From positions 1 to 43,952 of the forward strand of contig JAFGJQ010000467.1 of NCBI GenBank assembly GCA_016929015.1: a stretch of 43,952 bases of DNA, read 5' to 3'. Positions 24,839-33,846 of the stretch are shown here, in pieces (position 1 is the stretch's first letter; each line of letters begins with the position of its first letter). The notes beneath the pieces are model-generated. The model was not told the DNA's origin, made no database searches, and saw only the letters and a list, made by a program, of their open reading frames with translations. Origin of the DNA: Phycisphaerae bacterium. Its GTDB lineage: Bacteria; Planctomycetota; Phycisphaerae; UBA1845. The position numbers and the translations under genes were made by a program.

Positions 24839-25483
24839 ATGACGGCCAAACCCCTGACCCGTCAACAGCAGAACGTACTGACCTTTGTCAGCACGTTTCA
24901 GCAGGAACACGGCTACCCGCCCACCCTCCGGGAGATTGGCGACGCGATTGGGCTGGCCAACATCAACGCCGTCCGCGGCCACCTCGATGCCCTGGAGAAG
25001 AAGGGCTACATCATACGGACGCCCGACAAGGCCCGCTCGATTCAGGTCATCCAGTCCGCTTCCCGTCTGAGCCGTGTAAAACGCACGCTCCACCGGATTC
25101 TGCGAACGGACGAGGGGGTGTTGTACCGAATCGTCTACGGCCTGGCGTGGGCCACACAGGGGCGGGCGCCGCTGCTGGTCGGGCCGGCGATAGACGGTTT
25201 GCGAAGGGCACTGGAGCGTGAGGCCACCGAGCACGGATGGAAGATCCGCCAGATGCAGATCGAGCCCGATCACGTCATTGTCATTGTTGAGACCTGGCCG
25301 AATCACTCCGCCCAACGCACGGCGCATCGCCTCCGGACCGCCGGCGGCACGGTCCGGCGGCACGTCCCGGGCCATTCGTCGGGAAAGGCGCTGTGGGAAA
25401 AAGGGTACGTCGTGACGACGGAACTGGAGTTGTTGGAAGAGCTTGTCTCGGAGCTTCTGCATGACGGCGGACGGGCCGAGTGA
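24839..25483 (+). CDS. LexA-type winged-helix domain fused to an IS200/Y1-transposase-like domain (no S24 peptidase)
   Basis: The 214-residue product starts with a clear LexA DNA-binding domain (KPLTRQQQNVLTFVSTFQQE, GYPPTLREIGDAIGLANINA, HLDALEKKGYII). Aligned to E. coli LexA from memory, the recognition-helix Asn41 and Ala42 are kept, in agreement with the CTG-N10-CAG site upstream. After a short linker, instead of the S24 autocleavage domain with Ser/Lys, residues ~85-210 follow the IS200/IS605 TnpA (RAYT) pattern: YRIVYGLAWATQGR, GPAIDGLRRALEREATEHGW, IEPDHVIVIVE, a Leu-Arg region and LWEKGYVVTT. The HUH motif is DHVI, with the second His lost, so nicking activity is doubtful. The family calls are by eye. 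The fold would suit binding of hairpin or single-stranded DNA. Confidence 0.82.
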   Translation: MTAKPLTRQQQNVLTFVSTFQQEHGYPPTLREIGDAIGLANINAVRGHLDALEKKGYIIRTPDKARSIQVIQSASRLSRVKRTLHRILRTDEGVLYRIVYGLAWATQGRAPLLVGPAIDGLRRALEREATEHGWKIRQMQIEPDHVIVIVETWPNHSAQRTAHRLRTAGGTVRRHVPGHSSGKALWEKGYVVTTELELLEELVSELLHDGGRAE

Positions 25484-25550
25484 CGGCGCGAGACATGACG
25501 CGGGCACGGCAGCGGATTACCGTCCTGCAGGTCGAAAGAAGGAGTGAGTG

Positions 25551-28500
25551 ATGGAGATCATCCTGATCCTGCTCTTCGTCCTTGCGGCGATCGTCCTGGT
25601 CGGACACGGCATCTGGGCCGGCGTGGCCTGGTTGGTGCGTGGTGGTCGGAGCCGGCATTCGCCTGCCCGCTACGAGCCGACCCTGAGCGATGACCGTGCC
25701 GCCACGGCCCGGCTTCTCCGGCACCTGCGATCTCGCGGAGCGATCGACGATGAGACGTACGAGCAGGTCATGCGGGCCGTCACGCAAGACATATACGGGG
25801 GCGAGCACTCGGTGGAAACGTGCTTGCTGCGAAGGCGCGAGCGCGAAGTCTGGCCCGACATCGCGCCGCCGATGCCGGCGCCAACGCCGCGAACCGCCGA
25901 GCCACCCCTTGCGACCATTCCAACCATCGAGCCGCCTGCCCCGCAGCCGGTCCGCGCCGAATCGTCACCCACGCGACCACCGACGCAGCCCTCATGGCTC
26001 CAGCGGGAACTCGAAGCGCCGCGCTGCGAGCCCCCACCTCCACCCCGCCGGCCGTTCAGCGAAATCCTGGCCGGCTTCATGGCGGAGAAGAACATCCGCT
26101 GGGGGGAACTGATCGGCGGGTTGCTCATCGTGTGCTGCTCGGCTGCCCTGGTGATCAGCCTCTGGTCGCGGATTGAGGCCATCCCGGTCCTGAAGTTCGT
26201 GATCTTCACGGCCATGACCGCGGCGCTTTTCGGAGCCGGGCTGTTCGTATACTACCGCTGGAAGATCCCCATGACCGGCCAGGTCGTGCTGTTCATCGCC
26301 ACGTTCCTGGTGCCGCTCAACCTGCTTGCCTTTGCGGCTTTCTCTCTTCACGGGCCGGTCCCTGGGGCCTGGACCACACCGATCGAACTCGGAGCCCTCG
26401 TGCTTTTTGGATGGCTCTTGTTTCTGGCGGCCCGCGTTGTCATGCCGGCCGGACCGCGGCTTTTTGCCGGCGCCGTCGTGGGCATCTCGGCGTGCTCGCT
26501 TGCGGTTCGATTCACGACGCCGCTGGTGGGCTGGGTGCTCTGGGCCGTGGCCCTGCTGCCCGTGGTGCCGTATGTGGCAGTGACGGCCGCTTCCTGTCGA
26601 GGGCTGTTCCGGGATCGGCCGATCGGGGAGGAGGTCGCCAGGCGGCTCTTTCTGCAACTCGGCGTGTACACATTCTCCTGCCTCGTGCCATTCGGGCTGA
26701 TCATCTGCGAATCCGGGCTTGGGGGAGGAGCGCTGCGCCTGCTTTCGCCCCTGGTGAGCGCGCTGGCCATCCCGGCGCTGTTCACCGGCGTGCTCCTCTG
26801 GCTGCGGCTTGCGCAGGAAGCGTCCCCGCAGACTCGAACCGCTGCGGCAAGCGTGGCGATCGTGGCGGCATCCGTGGCCGTGCTGGGGGTCGGTCTGGGC
26901 TGGCCGGTGCCGGCACGGCTCATCCCCGCAACGCTGGTCGTCAGCCTGGCGATGGCGGCGGTGAGTCTCGTGACTCGGCACCCGGCCGCGCATGCGTCAG
27001 CCGCTTCGGGGTCCACGGTTGCGTGGGTGTTGGGCGTGCACGTTTTTTACGGTCTCGATTGGTCGACCCCCACGGCGAGTGGCGTGCTCAGTGCCCTGCT
27101 TTCGGCTCGAACGGGCCAGGCGCTGGTTGTCGCGGCGGCGGTGTGTGCGTTGTCCGCGGCGTGGCTGGCCCGGCAAGGTCGGGGCGTTCTTGCCCGGTCA
27201 TACGCGGGGACGGCTCTGGGTATCGCGACGATCAGCCTGACACTGGTGACCGTGTACGGCTTCGGCCGAGCCGGAGACCCCTCGCACGTGACGTGGATAT
27301 ACCTGGTGTACGCCGTGGCTGCGTTCGTGGCGGGCGGTCGGGTGAACTCACCGCTTGGCGTGTGGTGCGGCGGCATTCTCGGCCAGATGGCGATCGTCCA
27401 GCTCTTGGTCTATCTGTGGCCGGTCGGCGAGTACGCCTGGCCGACCGCGCTGCTGGTCGGGGCGAGCGCTTGCGCGGCGGGTGTCATCGTACTGAGGCTT
27501 GCCAGGGTCGGTGATCGCGCCATCCGGTTGTACACAAGACCCCTGGCCCAGGTGTGTGTAACAGTATCCCTGGTCGCCGCGATCCGGCTGGGCAACCTGC
27601 TGCCGACGGAAACGCTGAATGGATTCGCGATCCGAACCGCATGGCTGTCTGCCCTGTGGCTGGGGCTGGGGCTCGCGATGCGGTGGTCGGTGTTGCTCGC
27701 CGGAGCGCAGATCGCCATGGCCGGTGCCGGTTGTGCGGGCATGCACGCCCATTTGCAGAGCCGATCGTGGTATGCGGAACTCACATCGCCGTTGGGCGAG
27801 CCCTGGGTCTGGCAAGCCCACGCGGTGGCGGTTGGCGCGGTGTGCCTGGTGTGGGCCATTGTCCGGGCGGCAATCCGATGGAAGATATCCGGAAATGACC
27901 GTAACCGGGATGGCGAGAGCGGCAACCGCCGGCCGTGGACGTGTGCTGTGCAGAGACTCTTGAATCCGGAGGTCCCGCTTGCGGATCGCTGGATGATCCT
28001 CCTCGTGGTGGCGGCGCTGGTCATGCTTTCCGTCTGGAGCGTGGGGCCTGGCATTGTCGCGGAGCACGCGTGGGGGCGCGTACCGGCCACCGCAGGCCAC
28101 TACGTCCACGCGAGCGGTGCGGGATCCTGGGTGCTGCTCGGCGTGCTGGCGGCGGTGTTGCTGCTCGCATTGGCGGAGGGTCTTCGAATTCCTCCGGTTC
28201 TCGGGCTCGTGACGGCGGCGGCCTGCGGCGTGGGGTTGTCGGCGGCGCGATTCGAGAGTCAGCATCAGGTCGTGACGGTGCTACGCTGGTTGGATGCGTC
28301 GTTCTTCCTGGGGCTTTCTGGCGCAGTCTGGCTGGGCAGGCAGTGGAGCGGGCGGATTCGGGCCTGGCTGCGTTCGGACATCGGGGAATCGGCGCTTGCT
28401 GACTACGCATCGACGCTTCTGTGTGTTCTTTTCGCGCTGCCGGCTGCGGCGCTGACGCTCACTTTTGCTCACGCGGCCGCGGTGGGCCGTGCGCTCTCGC

Positions 28501-31500
28501 TGACGGACATCACGGAGGTCGGCCTTCACGTGCTGCTTCTCGGGCCTCCGTTTCTGGTAGCCGTCGGACTGATGGGCTATGGACGCGCAACGCGACGACC
28601 GGAGTGGGCCGTCGCCACGACGGTGCTCGCCGGCGTGGTTGTGACGGTCACGGAATTGTGCGTGGTTCACCGAGCCCGTGTCGGCGTCTCGTACTCAACC
28701 CTGATCTGGCTCGTCCAGTTGAACGTGATCGTGGCAGCGGCGATTGCCGTGGTCTGGCGCGCCCTTCTGGGCCGGCGGAACGCTCCGGCGGGGTCTTTGG
28801 CGTATCCTTCCTGGATTCTGCTATTCGGGCGCGCCGCATCGGGACTCGTATTGTCCGTGGCGGCGGCAGACCTGTGGATTCGCCCCGGGGCGGTATCGGC
28901 CGGCGTTGCCGCTGCCGGAACGGCGTGGGGCTTCTTTGCGGTGATGCTGGTGGAGGGTGCACTGTGGAGTGGTGCCCGTCGAGCGGGAGCAGGGCAGGGA
29001 GAGCACACGGCCAACGTGTGGGTGCTGTTCGGCGCCGTGCTTCTGGCTTGCGGGCTGGCCCGCTATGACACCGGCAACTGGCTGTGCTTCCATATGCTGA
29101 TGGCAGGTCTTGCGGCGGCCGGGTGGCTTCGGATGTACCTGGGGGCCCGAGAGGCGCGCCGCCTCCTCGGCTCGGGTTGGCGGGAGACGTTCGAAACGGC
29201 CACCGCACGTGCAGCCGGAACAATGGACACGATCCATCACGACGTAACCTGCCGGTCCTGTGGTTACAACCTCCACGGCCTGTCACCGGCAGGGCGGTGT
29301 CCGGAATGTCACGCGACGATCGCGAGTTCGCTGGAGGCCGTCGTGGACCGCCTGACCCCTCGTTGGGCCGGACGAATGCTCCGCGTCCGAACCAACGCCG
29401 CGATGGCCGTTCTTGCGTGTGCGGCGCTGGCAACGGCCTTCGCCGTGCGCGCCGCCATCAACGATCCGCAGGGTCCCTGGTGGTCCGTCGCGGTGCTGGC
29501 CGGGTCCGGCGCGCTTTGCATGGTCCTGGCCGGCTGGGCCCCGCGCCGCGCCATTGCCTATGCCGGAGGCGTGGAGATTTGTGCTGCCGCGAGTATCTGG
29601 TGGATCACGGAGTTCGCGAGTGGACCGGTCTGGCGTTTTGCCGGCGGTCTGGCCGAGTTGGTCAACGTCAACGTCATTGCGTTGGCAGCGGGGGGCCTGG
29701 TGTGGCTTGGCGTGGAGCGAGGGATTCTCCGCGGGCAACTGACTGCCGACAAAGCCGGAGCCTGGCCCGCGTTTCATCGCATCGCCGCCTGGGCGGCGGC
29801 TGCAGCCGTTCTGCTGCTGGCCGGTGCTGCTCTTTGCGATGTTGTGATGGGCCAGTCGTTCGCGGGCTGGACGACCATGCGGTGGTTTGCGTGGGGAGCC
29901 GCGGTCGTCTTGATGGTGTCGTGCCGGCTCGACACGACGTTTCGACACCAGGGAGCGGGCCTGCACGTGCTGGGTTTTTCGGCTGTGGTATTGGCCTTGG
30001 TCCAGGCCGGCCTGCCCTCACGCACGCTGGTTTTGGCGATGTCGCTGGCATTGGCCGGGTATGTGCTCTTCACAATGCTGGTGTGGCGATGCTGGGCCAT
30101 CGTCGAGCGCGATTCATGCCGGGAGCATAAAGACCCCGCGTGGCTGGTCGTCGCCAACGGACTGCTCGTGGGCCTGGCCGTGCTGCTCGGCCTGTACGTG
30201 AGTTTCACCCATCCGGGGGCAACGGCCCGGCTGGCAATAGTGGCATCGCCGATTCTCTGTGCCGCATCGGCCGCGATTGGTGTCAAGGGCCGTCGCAGCG
30301 GCCCAATGCGGACGGTCGTCGCCGGCCTGATGACCACCGCAGTCGTTCTGCTGGCCTGGTCCTGGGTGTCGCCGGGCGTGCCGGCTTTCCTGCTTCAGCG
30401 GGCGATCGGCGTGGTGGCGGCCGTCGCGTTCGTAGCTGTGGCGTCGAGCCTGACGAGGCGGATTGACCGGCCTGGTCACTGGGCGGCGGCTGCGGCACGC
30501 AGTCTGGCGGGCTCTTACGTGCTGGCGGGCGCCGCGCTGCTGTTGACCATCGGCGTTGAAGCCCAGTCGCTCTGGCTCCGGCAGCCGGTTCACCTGTCGG
30601 CGGAGGCCACGGCCTCCCTGATTGGGGCGCTGGCGTTGCTGATCGTTTGCTGTGTAGTCTTCGCGGTGCGCGACTATCTCGACCCGCTGCGTTTGCGCCC
30701 GAGTTGGAGAGGGGCCTACGTCTACCTCGCGGAAGGCCTCGCCGGAGCGCTCGTCCTGCACGTGCGGGCGACGATGCCGTGGCTTTTCTCCGGCGTGATC
30801 ACCCAATACTGGCCGTTGCTCATCATGGCTTTGGCGTTCGCGGCCGTTGCGGCGGGGGAAATCTGTGCTCGACAGGGGTTGCACGTTCTGGCGCGCCCGC
30901 TCGGCCGCTCGGGCATGTTCCTGCCCGCGCTCAGCACGCTTGAACTGTTCCTCGCCTCGTCGCAGGTGCACTTCTCGATTGTGCTGGTAACGACGGGCGT
31001 GCTGTACACGGTGCTGGCCGGGCTGCGAAAGTCACTCCGATTGGGCCTGCTCGCCGGGCTGGCGCTCAACGGAAGTCTGTGGTACCTGCTGGCTCACAGT
31101 CCGGGCCTGGGCCTCACTCAGCATCCCCAGTTGTGGTTCATTCCGCCGGCGCTGGCGGTACTGGTTGCGGGGCATCTGAATCGAGCCCGCTTGAACGCCG
31201 ACCAACGGACGGCCGTGCACTATGTCTGCGTCTTCGTCATTTATCTTTCTTCGGCAGCCGACGTGTTTCTCGTCGGCGTCGCGCGGGCTCCATGGCTGCC
31301 GCTCGTGCTGGCGGGGCTGTCACTGGCGGGGATCTTCGTCGGTTTCGTCTCCCGTATCCGGTCGTTCCTCTTTTTGGGAACCGGCTTCCTGTGCCTTTCG
31401 CTGTTGACGATGATCTGGCACGCCGCCGCCAACCTCGGCTGGACGTGGCTGTGGTACGTCTCCGGGATCGCACTGGGCGTCGGGATCATTACGGTCTTCG

Positions 31501-31568
31501 CGCTGTTTGAGAAGAAACGAGAGGAACTGAATGCCTGGATCGACGATATCCGGCAGTGGAACGGCTGA
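25551..31568 (+). CDS. Giant polytopic membrane protein with an internal zinc ribbon (2005 residues)
   Basis: The ATG at 25551 follows AGAAGGAG with 6-nt spacing. After one N-terminal helix (IILILLFVLAAIVLVGHGIW), residues ~45-185 are soluble, with a short-C-terminal-domain-like helix (RLLRHLRSRGAIDDETYEQV) and a Pro-rich linker. Then AEKNIRWGELIGGLLIVCCS begins dozens of hydrophobic segments running to the end. In the middle (about residue 1230) is a soluble zinc ribbon CRSCGYNLHGLSPAGRCPEC of a type common in planctomycetes. Giant proteins with this start occur in planctomycetes and resemble DUF2339/DUF2157-type membrane proteins in layout; the role is unknown. It lies 67 bp after the LexA-fusion gene and may share its transcript. 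Confidence 0.85.
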   Translation: MEIILILLFVLAAIVLVGHGIWAGVAWLVRGGRSRHSPARYEPTLSDDRAATARLLRHLRSRGAIDDETYEQVMRAVTQDIYGGEHSVETCLLRRREREVWPDIAPPMPAPTPRTAEPPLATIPTIEPPAPQPVRAESSPTRPPTQPSWLQRELEAPRCEPPPPPRRPFSEILAGFMAEKNIRWGELIGGLLIVCCSAALVISLWSRIEAIPVLKFVIFTAMTAALFGAGLFVYYRWKIPMTGQVVLFIATFLVPLNLLAFAAFSLHGPVPGAWTTPIELGALVLFGWLLFLAARVVMPAGPRLFAGAVVGISACSLAVRFTTPLVGWVLWAVALLPVVPYVAVTAASCRGLFRDRPIGEEVARRLFLQLGVYTFSCLVPFGLIICESGLGGGALRLLSPLVSALAIPALFTGVLLWLRLAQEASPQTRTAAASVAIVAASVAVLGVGLGWPVPARLIPATLVVSLAMAAVSLVTRHPAAHASAASGSTVAWVLGVHVFYGLDWSTPTASGVLSALLSARTGQALVVAAAVCALSAAWLARQGRGVLARSYAGTALGIATISLTLVTVYGFGRAGDPSHVTWIYLVYAVAAFVAGGRVNSPLGVWCGGILGQMAIVQLLVYLWPVGEYAWPTALLVGASACAAGVIVLRLARVGDRAIRLYTRPLAQVCVTVSLVAAIRLGNLLPTETLNGFAIRTAWLSALWLGLGLAMRWSVLLAGAQIAMAGAGCAGMHAHLQSRSWYAELTSPLGEPWVWQAHAVAVGAVCLVWAIVRAAIRWKISGNDRNRDGESGNRRPWTCAVQRLLNPEVPLADRWMILLVVAALVMLSVWSVGPGIVAEHAWGRVPATAGHYVHASGAGSWVLLGVLAAVLLLALAEGLRIPPVLGLVTAAACGVGLSAARFESQHQVVTVLRWLDASFFLGLSGAVWLGRQWSGRIRAWLRSDIGESALADYASTLLCVLFALPAAALTLTFAHAAAVGRALSLTDITEVGLHVLLLGPPFLVAVGLMGYGRATRRPEWAVATTVLAGVVVTVTELCVVHRARVGVSYSTLIWLVQLNVIVAAAIAVVWRALLGRRNAPAGSLAYPSWILLFGRAASGLVLSVAAADLWIRPGAVSAGVAAAGTAWGFFAVMLVEGALWSGARRAGAGQGEHTANVWVLFGAVLLACGLARYDTGNWLCFHMLMAGLAAAGWLRMYLGAREARRLLGSGWRETFETATARAAGTMDTIHHDVTCRSCGYNLHGLSPAGRCPECHATIASSLEAVVDRLTPRWAGRMLRVRTNAAMAVLACAALATAFAVRAAINDPQGPWWSVAVLAGSGALCMVLAGWAPRRAIAYAGGVEICAAASIWWITEFASGPVWRFAGGLAELVNVNVIALAAGGLVWLGVERGILRGQLTADKAGAWPAFHRIAAWAAAAAVLLLAGAALCDVVMGQSFAGWTTMRWFAWGAAVVLMVSCRLDTTFRHQGAGLHVLGFSAVVLALVQAGLPSRTLVLAMSLALAGYVLFTMLVWRCWAIVERDSCREHKDPAWLVVANGLLVGLAVLLGLYVSFTHPGATARLAIVASPILCAASAAIGVKGRRSGPMRTVVAGLMTTAVVLLAWSWVSPGVPAFLLQRAIGVVAAVAFVAVASSLTRRIDRPGHWAAAAARSLAGSYVLAGAALLLTIGVEAQSLWLRQPVHLSAEATASLIGALALLIVCCVVFAVRDYLDPLRLRPSWRGAYVYLAEGLAGALVLHVRATMPWLFSGVITQYWPLLIMALAFAAVAAGEICARQGLHVLARPLGRSGMFLPALSTLELFLASSQVHFSIVLVTTGVLYTVLAGLRKSLRLGLLAGLALNGSLWYLLAHSPGLGLTQHPQLWFIPPALAVLVAGHLNRARLNADQRTAVHYVCVFVIYLSSAADVFLVGVARAPWLPLVLAGLSLAGIFVGFVSRIRSFLFLGTGFLCLSLLTMIWHAAANLGWTWLWYVSGIALGVGIITVFALFEKKREELNAWIDDIRQWNG

Positions 31569-31594
31569 CCTGCTGCGTACGCCGGCCGGTTTTC

Positions 31595-32041
31595 TCAATC
31601 CTCGGTGCCGCCGCGGGGGCGATCGGCGTACGCCTCACGGCCGAACTGCGGCTCCGGCTTGGTGCGGAAACCGGTGATGGCCGGCATGTCGTCAGGCTTC
31701 TCCGTCGGGTGGACCGCGAAGACTTCAACGCGGGCGATGTCCTCAAAGGGCACGGCGACGACGAAGGCGCCCACCTTGTACTGGTCGTCCACCGGCTCGC
31801 ATTCAAAGGTGAAATGCGCTTTGCTTTCCACCTCGACGACGTTTTTGAGCTCGTAGCTGAAACCGTCCCGAAGATAAATCAGTCGCCGAAGCTCCAATTC
31901 CTCGAAGAACTTGCAGGCCGCCTCGTTCGATTCGATCTTCTCCGGCTCCAGGTCGGGGAAATGAGTCAAAACACACCGCAGCCGGGCTTCAAACTGCTGC
32001 TGCTCAAAGGCTGAACCGTGGAACCAGTCGTAGTCGAACAT
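31595..32041 (-). CDS. Conserved hypothetical cytoplasmic protein, 148 residues
   Basis: The ATG at 32041 has AGGA about 9 nt upstream. The product (FDYDWFHGSAFEQQQFEARL, then PDLEPEKIESNEAACKFFEE, FTFECEPVDDQYKVGAFVVA) has no signal peptide or membrane helix and looks like an alpha/beta soluble protein rich in acidic and aromatic residues. I recognise no family. It ends 26 bp from the convergent giant membrane-protein gene and is divergent from queG. Good codon use and a plausible protein composition support it as a real gene. Confidence 0.7.
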   Translation of the reverse strand: MFDYDWFHGSAFEQQQFEARLRCVLTHFPDLEPEKIESNEAACKFFEELELRRLIYLRDGFSYELKNVVEVESKAHFTFECEPVDDQYKVGAFVVAVPFEDIARVEVFAVHPTEKPDDMPAITGFRTKPEPQFGREAYADRPRGGTED

Positions 32042-32184
32042 GCGGGATATCCTGCGATTCTGCGGCTTACACGTCTGCCCGGCACCATGAGGGCAGAACC
32101 GCCACCCTAGGGATGACGACCTGCACTGTCAACACAGCCACCGGGCCTTTCTATCGGCAACTCCCGGCCCTACCATTGCTTAGG

Positions 32185-33135
32185 ATGAACCCGGCGGACA
32201 AATCCCCTTGGATCAAGAACCTGGCGGCACAGGTCGGCTTCGACCGTGCCGGGATCGCGCCGGCCAACCCGGTCGGCCGGGCGGAGCATTATCGGTGCTG
32301 GCTCGCCGCGGGCCGGGCCGGCCGCATGGACTATCTGCACCGATACGTCGAGACCCGGCTGGATCCGCGGCAACTGCTGCCCGGGGCCCGCAGCGTGGTC
32401 GTGGTGGCTCATTCGTATTACCAGCCGTGCCCAGGCCGGCCAGAAGACGACCTGCCGCGAGGACGGGTGGCCATGTACGCCTGGGGCCGCGACTACCACC
32501 GCGTGATGCGCAGAAAACTGCACGCCCTGGTGGATCGGATGCGGGAAGAACTGGCGGAATCGTTCGAGGCTCGTGTCTGTGTGGATACGGCCCCGCTGCT
32601 GGAGCGGGAGTGGGCGGCGTCGGCGGGCATTGGATGGATCGGGAAGAACACGCTGGTGCTGGATACGGCATTGGGCAGCTACTTCTTCCTGGGCGCCGTG
32701 GTGACCACGCTCGAGCTGGAGCCCGACGCGCCCATCACCGATCACTGCGGCCGATGCACGCGATGCCTGGAGGCCTGTCCGACCGGTGCGCTGGATCGGC
32801 CCTACGAAATGGACGCCAGCAAGTGCATTTCGTACCTGACTATCGAGCACCGGGAGGACGTGCCCGAAGCACTGCGCCCGTTGATGGGGGACTGGGTCTA
32901 CGGCTGCGATCTCTGCCAGCAGGTCTGCCCCCACAACCAACGCGTGCCGACAACCCGCGAACCGGACTATGCCGTCCGGCCGCCCGCTCCGTACCCCTCG
33001 CTGACGGAACTGATGCATTGGCTGCCCGACGACTACGACAGGGCCCTCTGCGGCAGCGCCATGCGCCGGGCCACGCTGCCCATGCTGCAACGAAACGCCC
33101 GGATCGCCCTGGCCAACTCCGCTACAACTGGCTGA
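32185..33135 (+). CDS. queG: Epoxyqueuosine reductase
   Basis: The 316-residue enzyme carries out the last step of queuosine synthesis in tRNA, reducing epoxyqueuosine with cobalamin and two [4Fe-4S] clusters. Family marks are AAQVGFDRAGIAPANP near the N-terminus, YAWGRDYH, RVCVDTAPLLEREWA (with the catalytic Asp), GIGWIGKNTLVL, and ferredoxin-like cysteines in HCGRCTRCLEACPTGAL and YGCDLCQQVCPHN. Length is slightly short of the longest QueG forms, which carry a C-terminal HEAT-like tail. The ATG at 32185 has only a weak AGG immediately upstream, and a TACCAT box 8 nt before it, so the leader may be very short. Its end overlaps the convergent arsC by 14 bp. Confidence 0.93.
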   Translation: MNPADKSPWIKNLAAQVGFDRAGIAPANPVGRAEHYRCWLAAGRAGRMDYLHRYVETRLDPRQLLPGARSVVVVAHSYYQPCPGRPEDDLPRGRVAMYAWGRDYHRVMRRKLHALVDRMREELAESFEARVCVDTAPLLEREWAASAGIGWIGKNTLVLDTALGSYFFLGAVVTTLELEPDAPITDHCGRCTRCLEACPTGALDRPYEMDASKCISYLTIEHREDVPEALRPLMGDWVYGCDLCQQVCPHNQRVPTTREPDYAVRPPAPYPSLTELMHWLPDDYDRALCGSAMRRATLPMLQRNARIALANSATTG

Positions 33136-33604
33136 TCTCGTTCAGCCGGGCCTGAAGGGTGGCCTCATCCAGCCGATCGAAATCCAGGGCGACGAGGCGC
33201 TCGATTTTCAGGACAAGGCGTTCGGCCACACGCATGGCGGCCACCAGGCGGTCCTCGTCGGTCCCCGGCGCGAAAGACGGGTCGGGGGTTGACCAATGGG
33301 TGACTGGGCAGCGGTACATCGAGTCGGGAACCTCCCGGGCCGCCGAGTCACACAGCGTGATGACCCAATCGATTGGCCGATTCTCGAACTCGTCCCAACT
33401 CTTGGACCGGGCATCGTCCAGCACGGGTATGCCCAGGGGGACCAGGGCGGCCTCGACCAGCGGGTGGACCCAGCCGGCCGGGTTGGAGCCGGCGGAATGG
33501 GCCACGAAGCGGTCCGCGCCCAATCGGGCCAGGATGGCCTCGGCCATCTGTGACCGACAGCAATTGCCGGTACAGACAAAGAGAATGTGACGCTTGCGCT
33601 TCAT
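33122..33604 (-). CDS. arsC: Arsenate reductase / low-molecular-weight tyrosine phosphatase-type protein
   Basis: The 160-residue cytoplasmic protein has the phosphate loop VCTGNCCRSQ (Cys11, Arg17) and the general-acid loop STPDPSFA. Cysteines in ITLCDSAA and MYRCPV sit where thioredoxin-coupled ArsC proteins have their redox pair, which favours arsenate reductase over plain phosphatase. No arsR, arsB or acr3 gene lies nearby, so the detoxification role is not supported by context. The ATG at 33604 follows GGGAGG with 8-nt spacing. The 3' end overlaps queG by 14 bp on the opposite strand. Confidence 0.87.
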   Translation of the reverse strand: MKRKRHILFVCTGNCCRSQMAEAILARLGADRFVAHSAGSNPAGWVHPLVEAALVPLGIPVLDDARSKSWDEFENRPIDWVITLCDSAAREVPDSMYRCPVTHWSTPDPSFAPGTDEDRLVAAMRVAERLVLKIERLVALDFDRLDEATLQARLNEISQL

Positions 33605-33790
33605 GCTGGATGCCTCCCGATCGTCGGCATCGTATGCGAAGGCGTAATCAACTGGAAATCCCATCGCTCGATCGGCCGCCCCCCTCGGGTGCGTGACATC
33701 TCCGGCGGAAAGTCAACTCGCCCCTGCCGGGGCTGAAACGCTGCGCCGGAAGTGTCACGGACCCGGCCGCCCCCCCAAGGCGGTGTTCCC

Positions 33791-33819
33791 TTGATTCGGC
33801 CCGACCTCGGGTCTACCTT
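33791..33819 (+). promoter_or_regulatory. Candidate promoter of the ispF-cysS operon
   Basis: TTGATT (33791-33796) and TACCTT (33814-33819) are 17 bp apart. The -10 ends 27 bp before the GTG start of ispF, with GAGGAGG in between. Confidence 0.5.
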
Positions 33820-33846
33820 GGGCGGTTCGGGTCGAGGAGGTAGCAC

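Noticed and set aside
24839-25483. Ordinary LexA repressor
   Set aside because: No Ala-Gly cleavage site and no Ser/Lys dyad of the S24 domain are present. The C-terminal half follows the IS200 transposase pattern instead.
24839-25483. Active IS200 element
   Set aside because: The HUH motif has lost a His, the gene has a LexA domain and a dedicated promoter, and no hairpin ends or TnpB gene flank it.
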